A stretch of DNA of 64,000 nucleotides from Meandrina meandrites (lineage: Eukaryota > Cnidaria > Anthozoa > Scleractinia > Meandrinidae), in contig OY855905.1 in NCBI GenBank assembly GCA_963693305.1, positions 31,181,937-31,245,936 on the forward strand, read 5' to 3'. The notes below the pieces were generated by a model, which had not been told where the DNA came from, did not search any database, and saw only the letters and a program-made list of their open reading frames with translations. The translations under genes were made by a program, and so were the position numbers. This document shows, piece by piece, positions 14,201 through 21,335 of the stretch; the first letter of the stretch is position 1; the number at the start of each line of letters is the position of its first letter.

Positions 14201-17200
14201 GTGATTCCCAGGCCCCTTGTTGCCGTAGCAACAACTGGCTCGATCTTTTTTCAGATTTTTGTTCCAGCTTACACGAAGATTCAAACAATCCGGATCAACT
14301 AAATCTGGAACCGGATTGGTCAAAAGGAACGCTACCTTATTTTACATGTAAGAAGTTATATATTGCAGCATGTACTTCACATTCAATGAATTACTTTCAT
14401 CTCCAGGCCTTTGCGGCGTTCGACCGAGAAGGAGTGGGACTTATTACCAAAGAAGATTTGCATCAAATAATCAATGCGTTCTGCTTTGTGATGTCAGAGA
14501 AACAATTTAAGGTACAACAGCTCTTCCTTATGTACTTGTGTAACATTGCAGAACTGTGGAAGCCAGCCTCGAGAATAACAGGGCTTCTTGTTCATTTGTA
14601 GAACGTTCGATTTGGGATTTTGGCCAATTAGCGCGCGCAATTTACATTTAGATTAAATTTAATTAAAAATTGTCAAGCTTCTGGCATGATTGTTGCAAAC
14701 CAAGCAAGCACGATCCTCTTGCACACACCAGATTAAGCAAATTCATGCGTCTTTGTTTTTACCATGAAGTCGTATGTTAATCGTATCTTTTTAATTTGTT
14801 GATTCTACTTTTGACAGCCGCCTGACAGTTCAGTTTATACTTTTAATCCTGCTGTGTTCATGTGGTTGTCATGTTTACTTTACTGCCTACACTGTTGATT
14901 GTGTCTAGGATTGTATAACAAATCTGCCGTTCCCTTCACAGGCGCTGCTGAAGAAAGTAAATGTTGGTGAAGGAGGCTTGATTTCCTATGATGATTTTCT
15001 GAACAGCTTTCAGAGGTCCGATGCCGAGGTGAGAATAACGGCGATTGATTTGCTATTGTCATTTCAAAGTTTTTGGAAAGTGCAAAATAATGACTAAATT
15101 TATGCAGCGTTTCTTGTTTACTTCCATTCTGGATACGCTTTTAAACATTTTGGATCGAAGTAAACGTCTTCTTTTCGCAGTTAGAACTTCAAATCCTCAT
15201 TTCTATGGCTTTATTTGTCTGAACATCCCGGGTTCAAAGTTGTAAGAGTACCGATTTCTCTGTAAAGCACACTCCATACACTGGCAGAGGGCAAGTGGGT
15301 TCATAGCTCAGTTGTAAAGCGTTTGCATCGCGAAGGTCCTGGTTTACAATCCTTTTAAAGCCTGGTCATTTTTATTAGTCATTCTTAGCAACTGCTTCAG
15401 TTTCAGCAGAAAATCCGAAGATCGATTTTTTTTCCTTTCATCCGTCAGCCGCATTTCACATGAAGGATAATGTGTATTCTGCTGGTACACTCAAAGCTTA
15501 TTTTCTGAGTTTCTCGTGCCGCATCATTCAAAATACTGATACGATTTTGATTCGTAATTAATCCAGCGGGTCCTCAGATGTGCCATGTGTTCAGATTACA
15601 GTATAGTACTGTATATGGTATTCTATTCACAGGCCAGTCGTAAGTGGCTAGAGAATTTGTATCCGTCATCTGATAAACGCCAAAGAACTGCCGACAACGT
15701 CGCGAGGCGACCTCGTGGGATGACTGAAGCTGAGGTCGAAAAGAGAGTCCGAGAAGTTGTAGTGGCGAGATTTTACAGTCTTGCTAAGGTAACATTACAT
15801 TTTATCTTACGTCTGAAACAGAGGGTTTCCAGCTAACATCGTGCTTGTATGATTAACGGCATTAATATGTTAACTGAATTAACACAAGAAGTGCCAAAAG
15901 TGTCCATAACTGATGAGCTTTTATTTATAGTTTAAATGTAAAACCCATTGTTTGTTTGTTTGTTAATTTTTATGAATTATTCAGGCGTTCACAGATGAAG
16001 ACACTCATCACAGCGGTACAATCAGCGCCAGTTCGCTCCATGAAATACTCAACGAGCATGCGTTCCGTATGACCAGCGATCAGTTCAACCATATTTGCAA
16101 TCAACTTCCAAAGAACCCGGATGGAACCGTGGATTACAGGGATTTCCTAAAGATATTTTCCGCACGGCCTGATGTGACGCGTGCGGTATCTGCAACCCCG
16201 CCACAGTCACGTGATAGAAGGGTAAGAAAATGCCTGTGTAGATTTATTCCTTTTTTCCTCCTTGGATAGCGAGGGAAGAAGCCACCAAAAAAAAATATAA
16301 AAACACCTCTCGCAATTTTTGCTTCTCGGTCGAGTTCCGAAAAGAAAAAAAAATAGCATTGTTCGCAATAATAATAGCGTTCACGAACACTTTTATCTTC
16401 GTCGGTTGAGGTTTTTTCAGGTTTTAACTAGAATATAAAAGAACAGTGCCCTAAAAAGTGCTTCGGACACTTTTCAGCATTCTGAAGAAGAAACAATTAA
16501 GAGGAAGAAAAACAAAACAAAAAAAAACAAGAAGGGATATGCTGTAAAAACAAAAAAAACAAGAAACAAGAAAAAAAAAAACAAGAAGGGATATGCTGTA
16601 GGAGATCAACCGGTGGAAGGGAGGGAGGGGGGGAGGGGAGGGGATGGAGGAATGGGGCTATGTCGGGAAGTTTATAGTTTTCTGTATTTCTTCGGTTCTT
16701 GACGTGGTGTATCTGTTATAGGCATCGTATGAGCCCGCAGTGTCCCCTGTACGTTCGCCTGTCAGGATGCAATCACCTGAGACTGTGACTCCGCCCCTTT
16801 CAGCCAGTGACGTTGAGAGAAATATAAAGGACGCGGTAAGTACTGCTTATCGTTTATAACAAAACGTTCATGATAATTGTCTTGAAAGAAAGGGACACCG
16901 TTAATCGATGCTTGTCGCCTTTTAGCCATTGGGGACCTTCAGATCGGGGTACGAGTAAGAGATTTCAAAGCTAGTGTTTATGCTTCTGATTATCACATTT
17001 TCACACCAATCTCGTACTACTGATAGTCTCCATGGCAACTGGTCAGTGAGGGGTGACGGCTCTGGAAACCTAACTGGATTGAACTTCCAAAGTCGCACTC
17101 GTACTCCGATCTTTTGGTTGTAACATGAGGCCACAAAATGCATCTACTGGAAAATCTTTGTGATCATGTGGTTGACGTGTATTGTCCACGTCCTGTGCAC

Positions 17201-19865
17201 CAGTAATGATCCCAGAAAATTTACCCGACCAATTAGTGAATGAAATTTGAATGCGTTGTATTCCAAGATAAATCAGATTCCTTGCATTAACCTTGAACGA
17301 AATTTTTAAGAAATAGATAGGAATATATATAACCATTGCTATCAGAATTATTGTCATTTGTATACATTTTTTCGACTGACGGCTTGTACTGCTCGATAGA
17401 ACACACGCTCTGCTAGAAGAAGTATTCATTGATTCTTTTTTATTTCTAGATTTGTCGTCGCTGGCAGCACATCCAGAAATCGTTTAGAAACATTGATAGT
17501 GGAAACAAAGGAACGGTGAACTTTGAGCAACTAAGAGGTAAGTATGAAGTATCTAATTCGGTCGCTACCACAGCCAAACACAGAACAGCTTACACGACAG
17601 TCTCTGTTGAACCTACACTGTTCACAGGATCTCTATTTTTAAGACAAAAACCGCAAAGGAAACGGCGAGCGCAGAGCATGAGTGGGCGGGGACCGTGCGA
17701 AATCCCCCCCCCCCCCCCCCCCCCTTGCGCCTTCCGTTTTGCACTGGCGTCCAGTCCTCTCACGATTCTTTCCCCGCGTTCAATGATTGAAGAAAAACAC
17801 GAAAAAATCGAGAGTTGTGAACAGTCTACTTTTAACCACACTCGTCTTAGTGAAAACTATGTCTTACAATAGTTTCATTGACATTTGATTAAGAAAACTC
17901 CGATGTTTGAAGTGGACCGCGTGGCTGTTATATTTTTGAATATTCGCTGTTTTTCTTCATCAGATGTTTTGTGGAAGCATGATATTCATCTTGGCGCAAG
18001 CGAACTGTTGTCATTGTGGAAGAAACACAGCAGTGAAGAAAAAGGAGGGTAAGATAAAGACACAGATGCTCTTGAATCTGCGGTGGCAAGACGTGAGGAG
18101 TCTGAGAAACCTAACTGTGAATTTCTTCTTGATCTTCAGAATCGTGTACAAAGATTTCATGCGACATTTTGTGTTAAATATGAAGCCTCAAGATAGCAGT
18201 TCCCTCGCCAGGCCCAAACTACAACCCACCAGAATGCCAGTAAGTTGTTTTCAGTGTTGTTGGAAAATATTTTGTTCCAAGACGCCATCGAAACCATCAA
18301 ACATGCTATTAGTATTTTTGGCGCTTATTCTTTTAAACAATCCTGAGAAAAGGTAAGTGAATAACGCGAATAACGCACGCAGCAAATAACGTAAAACCTG
18401 GACGAAATCTTCTTTCGAAGCAGACACCTATGTAGGCGAACTTGGTGCGCCCATCCTATGGAGTATTAGCTTTTACCAACAAAACTGGTTAGCTTGGGTT
18501 GACGTGTAGTCTCCTTGGAAGCCTTCTTCAGGGATGTCACGCAAAGCTCCTCAAAAAAGCGATGACAAAGGGAGAACGTTGCGTGACATCCCATAGAACG
18601 GTTGGTAAGGGGACGAGTTGCCTTGTGGCAATGACGTAAATTCGTTATTTCATACCAGACTGTATATCCATCCTTGTGTTGTTTGTATTAAAATTTGCCC
18701 TTAAGCAGATTGATTTTTGTTTCAGATGAGTCCAGGGCTCATGAGCGAGCGGCTAATTGAACTCATGGCCACGATCCGGGCACCAGTCCGGCGCGACTGG
18801 AAGGAAATGAGAAGAGCGTTTAGGGTAAGGCACTTCATATCACGTGCTTAGTCTAGTACTGTTGGTTCACTGTGTTCCTTTCTGCGCAACGTCGCAGCCT
18901 CGTTCTCAGGCCGCTCGGAACGAGGTTGATGCACCCAAGGCATTTCAAATTATTAGAAAGCTAAGAAAACTTGACTGTGCAGTAGCTAATTTCCATTACC
19001 TCGTGACTCTATCGAAGTCGGCCTCGTACTAAACTGTTTGTGTAAAAGTGATTTATCATTTGTGTGAAAATAAACATGTCGGTAAAGTGGAAGTGGCCTT
19101 TGGACTAACGTTGTTTCTCTCTTACAAAACGTCAAAGTGCGCCGGATCAATAACAAACGCTGTCGATAAACAATCGTGATGATTCATACGAGCTTCTGGG
19201 CGCGCTTATTTTCTCGACGTAAAACATCGAAACAACAACAGATACTGTAACTCAAGAGCTTTTACAATGGGGTTCGCATAGTAGTTACCATTGGCTTGTC
19301 TGTTCAATACAACGTTCAGATGAAAGAGCAGACCACATAATTCATTCGTCTAATCCGTCTATTCTGTTTCAATACCTTGAATGTCACTTTCGTAATGGGG
19401 TGGGGGGGGGGGGGGGGGTATTAAAGGAGTACTCTTGTAGAATCAACGCTCTCGAGGTGGAGCGCTTGTTAGAAAGACTACGCTTAATATGAGGGCGCTA
19501 AATTAGCCTGCGTAGGAAGCGTTCCGAATTGGGCGCGCAAAATACGCACGCTAGCGCTAAATGGAATCATAACGACTTTCAGTTTTGATGATTCAGGTGT
19601 TGTCATGGTGTTTGTCATTCATGGCTGTTGTTGTTTTGACAGACGATTGTACTAGTATTGACAACTCTTGTTGTTGTTTTTTTTCCGACAGGGTCTGGAC
19701 AAAAGTGGCACTGGTTCTTGTTCCCTTCTCGAGTTCAGGCAGATGATGCGAAAGTTCAAGGTCGACCTAAACGAGGAAGAGTTTTTCCACCTCTTTTCAT
19801 TCTACGATAAAAACATGACGGGGAAGATTTCTTATAACGACTTCCTCAGAGCACATTTAGAGTAA
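195..19865 (+). CDS. EFCAB6-like multi-EF-hand protein, 30 exons, 5' end outside window
   Basis: Thirty exons join in one frame: 195-316, 462-610, 2111-2221, 2314-2434, 2716-2886, 3332-3406, 4297-4457, 4842-4908, 5049-5149, 5784-5859, 5975-6070, 6247-6305, 6683-6790, 6893-6980, 7390-7628, 8444-8659, 9039-9189, 9296-9375, 9976-10131, 10245-10458, 14407-14511, 14942-15028, 15633-15788, 15985-16221, 16722-16835, 17450-17537, 17964-18048, 18140-18239, 18726-18824, 19692-19865. This gives about 1,267 residues ending HLE-stop. The first exon opens mid-codon after a splice acceptor, so the start lies upstream. The protein is a chain of EF-hand pairs, in most of which a usable calcium loop is followed by a degenerate one. 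Length, EF-hand number and layout fit EFCAB6 (DJ-1-binding protein; human form about 1,500 residues), known as an axonemal doublet-microtubule inner protein and a DJ-1/androgen-receptor partner. The family call is inference; the multi-EF-hand gene is seen directly. All introns are GT-AG except one GC-AG after exon 14. Confidence 0.85.
644..1808. mobile_element. Long foldback (inverted-repeat) DNA element in an EFCAB6-like intron
   Basis: Two arms of about 575 bp are near-perfect reverse complements and face each other across a loop of about 17 bases near 1221-1237. The ends are CACAGGCAGCC and GGCTGCCTGTG. Both sides are flanked by GGACTAT (637-643 and 1809-1815), a 7-bp target duplication. 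No coding capacity survives. It sits wholly inside the intron after exon 2. The superfamily is uncertain: 7-8 bp duplications suit P-like or hAT-like elements. Confidence 0.88.
2314..3406 (+). CDS. EFCAB6-like exons 4-6: second EF-hand pair
   Basis: Exon 4 (2314-2434) ends inside an EF loop; the loop is completed by exon 5 (2716-2886) as DDNKDGRVTKRD, with Asp in place of Glu at position 12. Exon 5 continues with a second, weaker loop DPYNKGYVSYLD and FLDRFEQRE. Exon 6 (3332-3406) encodes a linker starting GAHPWL. A very similar GHPWL linker follows a later EF pair (exon 15), which supports internal duplication of a pair-plus-linker module. Confidence 0.85.
3029..3206. mobile_element. Short hAT-like MITE with 5-bp target duplication
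   Basis: A 178-bp element begins CAGGGGTTTCAATAA and ends TTATTGAAAGCACTG, imperfect terminal inverted repeats. CTCGG flanks both sides (3024-3028 and 3207-3211). Internally it repeats GCCGAC/GTCGGC words. It lies in the intron between exons 5 and 6. CAGGG-type ends with 5-bp duplications fit a hAT subgroup; non-autonomous. Confidence 0.75.
3783..4239. mobile_element. hAT-like MITE, CAGGGTTC ends, TTCCC target duplication
   Basis: The element starts CAGGGTTCGCAC and ends ATGAACCCTG. TTCCC flanks it at 3778-3782 and 4240-4244. Subterminal GTCCTTGAAAAGTCCTTGAA words recur near both ends, typical of subterminal binding-site arrays in non-autonomous hAT elements. No transposase frame is present. 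It lies in the intron between exons 6 and 7. Confidence 0.8.
4297..5149 (+). CDS. EFCAB6-like exons 7-9: EF-hand pair with two full loops
   Basis: Exon 7 (4297-4457) has the canonical loop DGDRDGSISRDE. Exon 8 (4842-4908) has the canonical loop DENADGTVDFQE, so here both halves of the pair look able to bind calcium. The exon 7/8 split is phase 2 at FDL/MW, the same structural position as in the other pairs. Exon 9 (5049-5149) is a charged linker (GVDIVGGDING...). Confidence 0.85.
5278..5598. mobile_element. Tc1/mariner-type MITE in intron
   Basis: Terminal inverted repeats of about 47 bp begin CAAATAACGC on both strands and include an ATATCTCACGATAT-like core. The dinucleotide TA flanks both ends (5276-5277 and 5599-5600), the standard Tc1/mariner target duplication. 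No transposase is encoded. It lies between exons 9 and 10. Confidence 0.7.
5784..6790 (+). CDS. EFCAB6-like exons 10-13: fourth EF-hand pair
   Basis: Exon 10 (5784-5859) is an alpha-helical linker (LELAEERALSLTGQK). Exon 11 (5975-6070) contains the textbook loop DSDGDGKISRKE. Exon 12 (6247-6305) completes its exiting helix and ends ILSAR, again splitting an Arg codon at phase 2. Exon 13 (6683-6790) gives the degenerate partner loop, which lacks acidic ligands (LGFHKGKLSYMEFLDNFQ), and a linker. Confidence 0.85.
6893..7628 (+). CDS. EFCAB6-like exons 14-15, joined by a GC-AG intron
   Basis: Exon 14 (6893-6980) ends LRESFQ at CAG followed by GCAAGAG, a GC donor; no GT donor at that place keeps the frame. 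Exon 15 (7390-7628) resumes exactly as DLRAAFQKID and holds loop DYDRNGLITRPE and a degenerate second loop (IQKGAKLNYREFLKRF), then the linker EEGHPWLYSTHW. Here the whole pair sits in one exon, unlike the other pairs. Confidence 0.83.
7700..7870 (-). repeat. Probable LINE/SINE 3' tail, reverse orientation
   Basis: On the minus strand the segment ends in an AATAAAG-like signal followed by TTGATTGATTGATTGAATG, the microsatellite-type tail of CR1/L2-like retroposons. The preceding AT-rich bases show no reading frame. It lies in the intron between exons 15 and 16 (7629-8443); the rest of that intron shows nothing recognisable. Confidence 0.45.
8444..9375 (+). CDS. EFCAB6-like exons 16-18: EF-hand pair with two full loops plus linker
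   Basis: Exon 16 (8444-8659) has loop DRDGNGIVTKKE and ends at phase 2 (LWDK). Exon 17 (9039-9189) has loop DTDKNGYVDHRE followed by a Gln-rich linker. Exon 18 (9296-9375) encodes a helical linker (DMHMAATWNQAQAASFL). The intron between exons 16 and 17 contains a pyrimidine-rich stretch (about 8880-8950) on the coding strand upstream of the acceptor. Confidence 0.85.
9976..10458 (+). CDS. EFCAB6-like exons 19-20: EF-hand pair before the Harbinger insertion
   Basis: Exon 19 (9976-10131) has loop DTNKDGYISRNE and ends LLDR at phase 2. Exon 20 (10245-10458) carries a degenerate partner (LSHKNKLSYEKFLSAFQ) and a linker ending NPETIQR before GTAAGC. Exon 20 strongly resembles exon 3 in its opening (RCG, K.SYE.FL..FQ), which supports descent from a duplicated exon. 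The intron that follows holds the complete PIF/Harbinger element. Confidence 0.85.
10731..11610 (+). CDS. Harbinger Myb/SANT-like DNA-binding protein, two exons
   Basis: Exon 1 is 10731-10764 (ATGGCGGATG, encoding MADEWEIPLAS) with donor GTAAGA. Exon 2 is 10919-11610 after a T-rich TTTTGCAG acceptor; phases match (1+2) and give a protein of about 241 residues. Residues about 35-125 form a Myb/SANT-like helix-turn-helix (KWSRPEVLFLLSLY, TLWEEISKDM, CETKFKNLKQNF). This domain is typical of the Harbinger partner protein, which in characterised elements binds the transposon ends and helps bring the nuclease into the nucleus. A Ser-rich middle and a Lys/Arg/Glu-rich coiled-coil C-terminus follow (EYQREQREKEEEREKN). 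The start is chosen because the splice adds an ATG and keeps the frame. Confidence 0.85.
11682..11797. repeat. 38-bp tandem repeat, three copies, inside the Harbinger
   Basis: The word TTGTTATGCATATTTACA followed by GACTGGAAATTATTTATTCA recurs three times with a 38-bp period, the first copy having one change. It follows the stop of the Myb/SANT gene and precedes an AT-rich stretch. It may be part of the 3' untranslated region or subterminal structure. From about 11,800 to 12,210 no gene is seen. Confidence 0.8.
12212..12757. mobile_element. Inverted-repeat element with poly-C/poly-G ends nested in the Harbinger
   Basis: The left side reads a C run (from about 12218) then AACCCC and, after a few bases, GCAGGGATTAG. 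The right side reads CTAATCCCTGGGGTTGG followed by a G run (to about 12756). GGCATTAGG words recur inside in both orientations. No frame is present. It separates the two Harbinger genes and looks like a MITE that inserted into the transposon. Exact ends are hidden by the homopolymer runs. Confidence 0.6.
13012..14193 (-). CDS. Harbinger transposase (HARBI1-type DDE nuclease), intact
   Basis: This is a 393-residue uninterrupted frame starting ATGGCGGAAC. It shows the DDE_Tnp_4 (HARBI1-like) fold: an N-terminal helix-turn-helix region (LSRPTAQKLVELL, SVSDRFNVTRSTVFRV), then the catalytic core with GAIDGTHIPIKAP (first Asp), GWPGAAHDARVLRNS, GDAAYPLKTWLL (second Asp) and VIERSIGLLKGRFRKL (catalytic Glu). 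Length is in the usual range for active Harbinger nucleases. It runs convergently with the Myb/SANT gene, and both begin ATGGCGGA. The protein would cut and rejoin the element ends at TWA target sites. No stop or frameshift is seen. Confidence 0.93.
   Translation of the reverse strand: MAEQKGFRRAPLSFFCLLEELFNDEYPGEEIHDKGDDFLMFLILEEHEKSCRNTEIRTENFVEGIVPQMSDLSFRQHFRLSRPTAQKLVELLGNCPEIPIPRERGRPTVEIEKQLLLTLWYLGNPECIRSVSDRFNVTRSTVFRVTTRICKALVNHVAPSFIRWPSGDRLLQAIEGFSEHNGLPRCIGAIDGTHIPIKAPRDHHEHYINRKGFHSMQLQVVCDADMVFTDVYCGWPGAAHDARVLRNSPLFHDAEARTDDIFPGQTYIIGDAAYPLKTWLLTGFKDNGHLTAQQRRFTHRLSSKRMVIERSIGLLKGRFRKLKVMVDIDRTRFLPILVTAACTLHNFCIYSKDEIEDFLEPLSDDDDANNFVNIFVNDENAVRKRAEIMDMIC
14407..15028 (+). 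CDS. EFCAB6-like exons 21-22: EF-hand pair after the Harbinger
   Basis: Exon 21 (14407-14511) begins AFAAFDREGVGLITKED, an EF loop lacking the usual Asp at position 5 and with Asp at 12. Exon 22 (14942-15028) carries the degenerate partner (VNVGEGGLISYDDFLNSFQ). Exon 21 follows exon 20 in frame (phase 0), so the Harbinger is removed with the intron and does not break the reading frame. Confidence 0.85.
15293..15372 (+). repeat. tRNA-like SINE head, degenerate
   Basis: The stretch TTCATAGCTCAGTTG resembles an RNA polymerase III A box of a tRNA-derived SINE, and GGTTTACAATCC about 40 bases on resembles a decayed B box (GGTTCRAATCC). It lies in the EFCAB6-like intron between exons 22 and 23. 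The spacing and the decay argue against a working tRNA gene. Confidence 0.5.
15633..16835 (+). CDS. EFCAB6-like exons 23-25: linker, degenerate EF pair, Pro/Ser linker
   Basis: Exon 23 (15633-15788) encodes a basic linker and a helix (MTEAEVEKRVREVVVARF). Exon 24 (15985-16221) holds a poor loop with an extra residue (DEDTHHSGTISASS) and a second loop PKNPDGTVDYRD. Exon 25 (16722-16835) is a Pro/Ser-rich spacer (EPAVSPVRSPVRMQSPE) ending in a helix start (ASDVERNIKDA). The intron 16222-16721 is A-rich with a duplicated AACAAGAAGGGATATGCTGT word (two copies near 16520-16600) and a GGGAGG run; no gene is seen there. Confidence 0.82.
17450..19865 (+). CDS. EFCAB6-like exons 26-30: C-terminal EF-hands and stop
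   Basis: Exon 26 (17450-17537) has a loop lacking several ligands (DSGNKGTVNFEQ). Exons 27 (17964-18048) and 28 (18140-18239) complete a degenerate pair (GIVYKDFMRHF) and a linker. Exon 29 (18726-18824) is a helix (ERLIELMATIRAP). Exon 30 (19692-19865) has the final two loops DKSGTGSCSLLE and DKNMTGKISYND, and ends HLE-stop. Introns here are GT-AG with matched phases. The intron before exon 30 contains a G run at about 19398-19419; no other gene is seen in it. Confidence 0.83.
17560..17835. repeat. Intronic repeat with poly-C run
   Basis: The segment contains a long C run (about 17704-17724) and ends ATCGAGAGTTGTGAACAGTCT. Nearly the same phrase (ATCGAGGGCTGTGAACAGTC) occurs at about 38102-38121, so it is a dispersed repeat. 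Its left part carries CACTGTTCACAG, roughly the inverse of the right end. It shows no credible coding signal. Confidence 0.5.
18533..18592. repeat. Small inverted-repeat MITE-like hairpin
   Basis: GGGATGTCACGCAA on the left is matched by TTGCGTGACATCCC on the right, separated by about 30 bases. It lies in the intron between exons 28 and 29. Related GTCACGCAACGCTCC wording occurs at about 34550, which suggests a dispersed family. Confidence 0.5.
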
Positions 19866-20081
19866 AAAAAGTTTCGACGTGCTTTTGCATGCCGAAAACC
19901 GCTGAAGAGCTTGGGGGAATATTAACACCAAGTGCCATTAAGTATTTTCAATATTGTATACATGTAAATCTTAGGGTGTAAAAAGAAAACTTGAAAGGAA
20001 TAATTTTATAGGAGTGATCAGGTCATGATGATATAAACAGCCAGTCAAAAATTAGCCATTTGTTGTCAAAATTTAAGTGTT

Positions 20082-20087
20082 ATTAAA
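20082..20087 (+). terminator. Candidate poly(A) signal of the EFCAB6-like gene
   Basis: ATTAAA lies 217 bases after the stop codon, followed within 25 bases by TGTAGAG and T-rich sequence. It is the best-placed hexamer in the 3' region. The remainder of 19,866-20,660 holds no gene that I can see. Confidence 0.4.
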
Positions 20088-20666
20088 CGTTGTAGAGATC
20101 CTGCCTTTATGGTTCTTTAGTCTCTCTCTTACTTCAAGTGATAATCTTTTAGAAAAAAGAAGGCATAATGGGGTAAAATGATTTCAAATAGCATGGGGTT
20201 GGGGGAGCTGAAGTTGTTTTCTCGCCCCGCCTCCATCCCCTCCCACTGTCTGCTATTGGTGTACATAAATTAAATGCAGTTGTGAATCAAGGGGGGATGG
20301 CCCGACATTTGTTCCCACTTTCTTGTAAGAATGTAGAGGCAAATCTTCAATTTCCCCCTCTCTTCAACACGCTTTAATCTGTGTGTGAATAAGGCCAACT
20401 TGTGATTATTTTCATTTTCACGAGGGAAAAACAAATGCTACTATCTTCAATTTATAACTACTTACACAAGATTTTACTGGGATTACTCATATTAAATGAA
20501 TTAATTTCTGTCGCGCTGAAGTGAGGCTCAGCCGGAGTCCTCTCCTCTATCCTCCTCTTCCCCTTATGGAAAGTGGCGAGTGAAAAAGTTGCTACTTTCG
20601 GAACGGTACTGAGGAGCTACTCAAGTCATGAGTGAAACGGTTAAACTATAGATTCTTAGTTTCCCC

Positions 20667-20672
20667 TTTATT
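20667..20672 (-). terminator. Poly(A) signal of LU-1
   Basis: TTTATT here reads AATAAA on the minus strand, about 190 bases past the LU-1 stop codon. The surrounding 3' sequence aligns with that of LU-2 and LU-3, and the hexamer is kept in all three (27717-27722 and 43690-43695). Confidence 0.6.
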
Positions 20673-20857
20673 GACTTTAACAAACGCTTCTTGGTTACAA
20701 ATGGTGCTTACGATCTGAATACAATGAGCTCAGCAGCACGACCAAATCGATCGAATACTGATGGTGTCTACACGATAGTGCTGAAAAACAAATCGAGAAA
20801 AGAAAACCGGAGATCCCAATACATCTTATTCGCCCCAGTCAGTGCTCTTGATTGATA

Positions 20858-21075
20858 TCAGGCATTGCACATTGATTCAGTGCAGTAAGACACATCACAG
20901 TGAAATATATCACAGTCTTCCTTTGTCTTCTTATAAAGCTCCATGGTCGCGCACTCAGTTACATATCCAAAAGCTGTTGTTGTCAGACATATCGGATTCT
21001 CTTGCTCGCACACTTCTTCGTCGTCCCCACATTTCTCCTTCTTAGAGACAAAACAAGAGCGACACTTGAACTCCC
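20858..21075 (-). CDS. LU-1: Ly6/uPAR-domain secreted protein, mature exon only
   Basis: The exon follows a CTACTCACAG acceptor and encodes about 71 residues starting GEFKCRSC and ending CTESMCNA-stop. Ten cysteines follow the LU (three-finger) spacing, ending in the diagnostic C-x5-CN motif. The fold is shared by Ly6, CD59, uPAR and snake three-finger proteins; a role (receptor modulator, immune or toxin-like) cannot be assigned. Compared with LU-2 and LU-3 it is an older paralogue: similar Cys frame, many other changes, and conserved 3' flanking sequence. I could not find its signal-peptide exon: none resembling that of LU-2 lies within the next 1.2 kb upstream, where segmental copy A begins. 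It may be distant, or lost. Confidence 0.65.
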
Positions 21076-21179
21076 CTGTGAGTAGAAGAAATCCAGTTAA
21101 GTAGTCAAGTCGATCAAAGTTGTACACAATTGTAGCGTATTATTTCCAACAGGTAACGTCTACGTTGGACCAAATTATT

Positions 21180-21335
21180 CCATGCCGCCGTAGCTTACCC
21201 GGTTTCTGTAGCATTAACCAGGAGCAAGAGAAGAGTATTTCTACTCTCCCTTGGATGGGGGGCTCAGTCCATTGCAGTCCTCCCTTGCACCCTACCCCCG
21301 CCCCCGCCCCCGCCCCCTGCATTAATTTTGCCGGT
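21180..21335. repeat. Dispersed repeat plus C-rich run
   Basis: The phrase around GTAGCATTAACCAGGAGCAA and TATTTCTACTC...TGGATGGGGGGCTCAGTCCA is a diverged copy of one at 30,470-30,550 and 46,260-46,335 (TCCCGGTTTCCGTAGCATGA ... GATGGGATGCTAGTCCATCG). It is followed by CCCCCGCCCCCGCCCCCG. No gene is seen between LU-1 and copy A. Confidence 0.55.

Larger units (their letters stand above)
10496..14336. mobile_element. Complete PIF/Harbinger DNA transposon
   Basis: The 3,841-bp element starts GGTAGCGTTCCTTTT and ends with the reverse complement (AAAAGGAACGCTACC). TTA flanks both ends (10493-10495 and 14337-14339), the trinucleotide target duplication typical of PIF/Harbinger. It encodes the two expected proteins in convergent orientation: a Myb/SANT-like protein (+) and a DDE nuclease (-). 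Both frames are open, so the copy looks young and possibly autonomous. A 26-bp perfect palindrome centred on CCTCCGGAGG (10596-10621) lies near the left end. It is inside the EFCAB6-like intron between exons 20 and 21, only about 70 bp before exon 21. Confidence 0.95.

Noticed and set aside
15293..15372. Possible tRNA gene
   Set aside because: Only box A and a decayed box B resemble a tRNA; no complete cloverleaf or anticodon arm can be drawn, so a SINE head is likelier.
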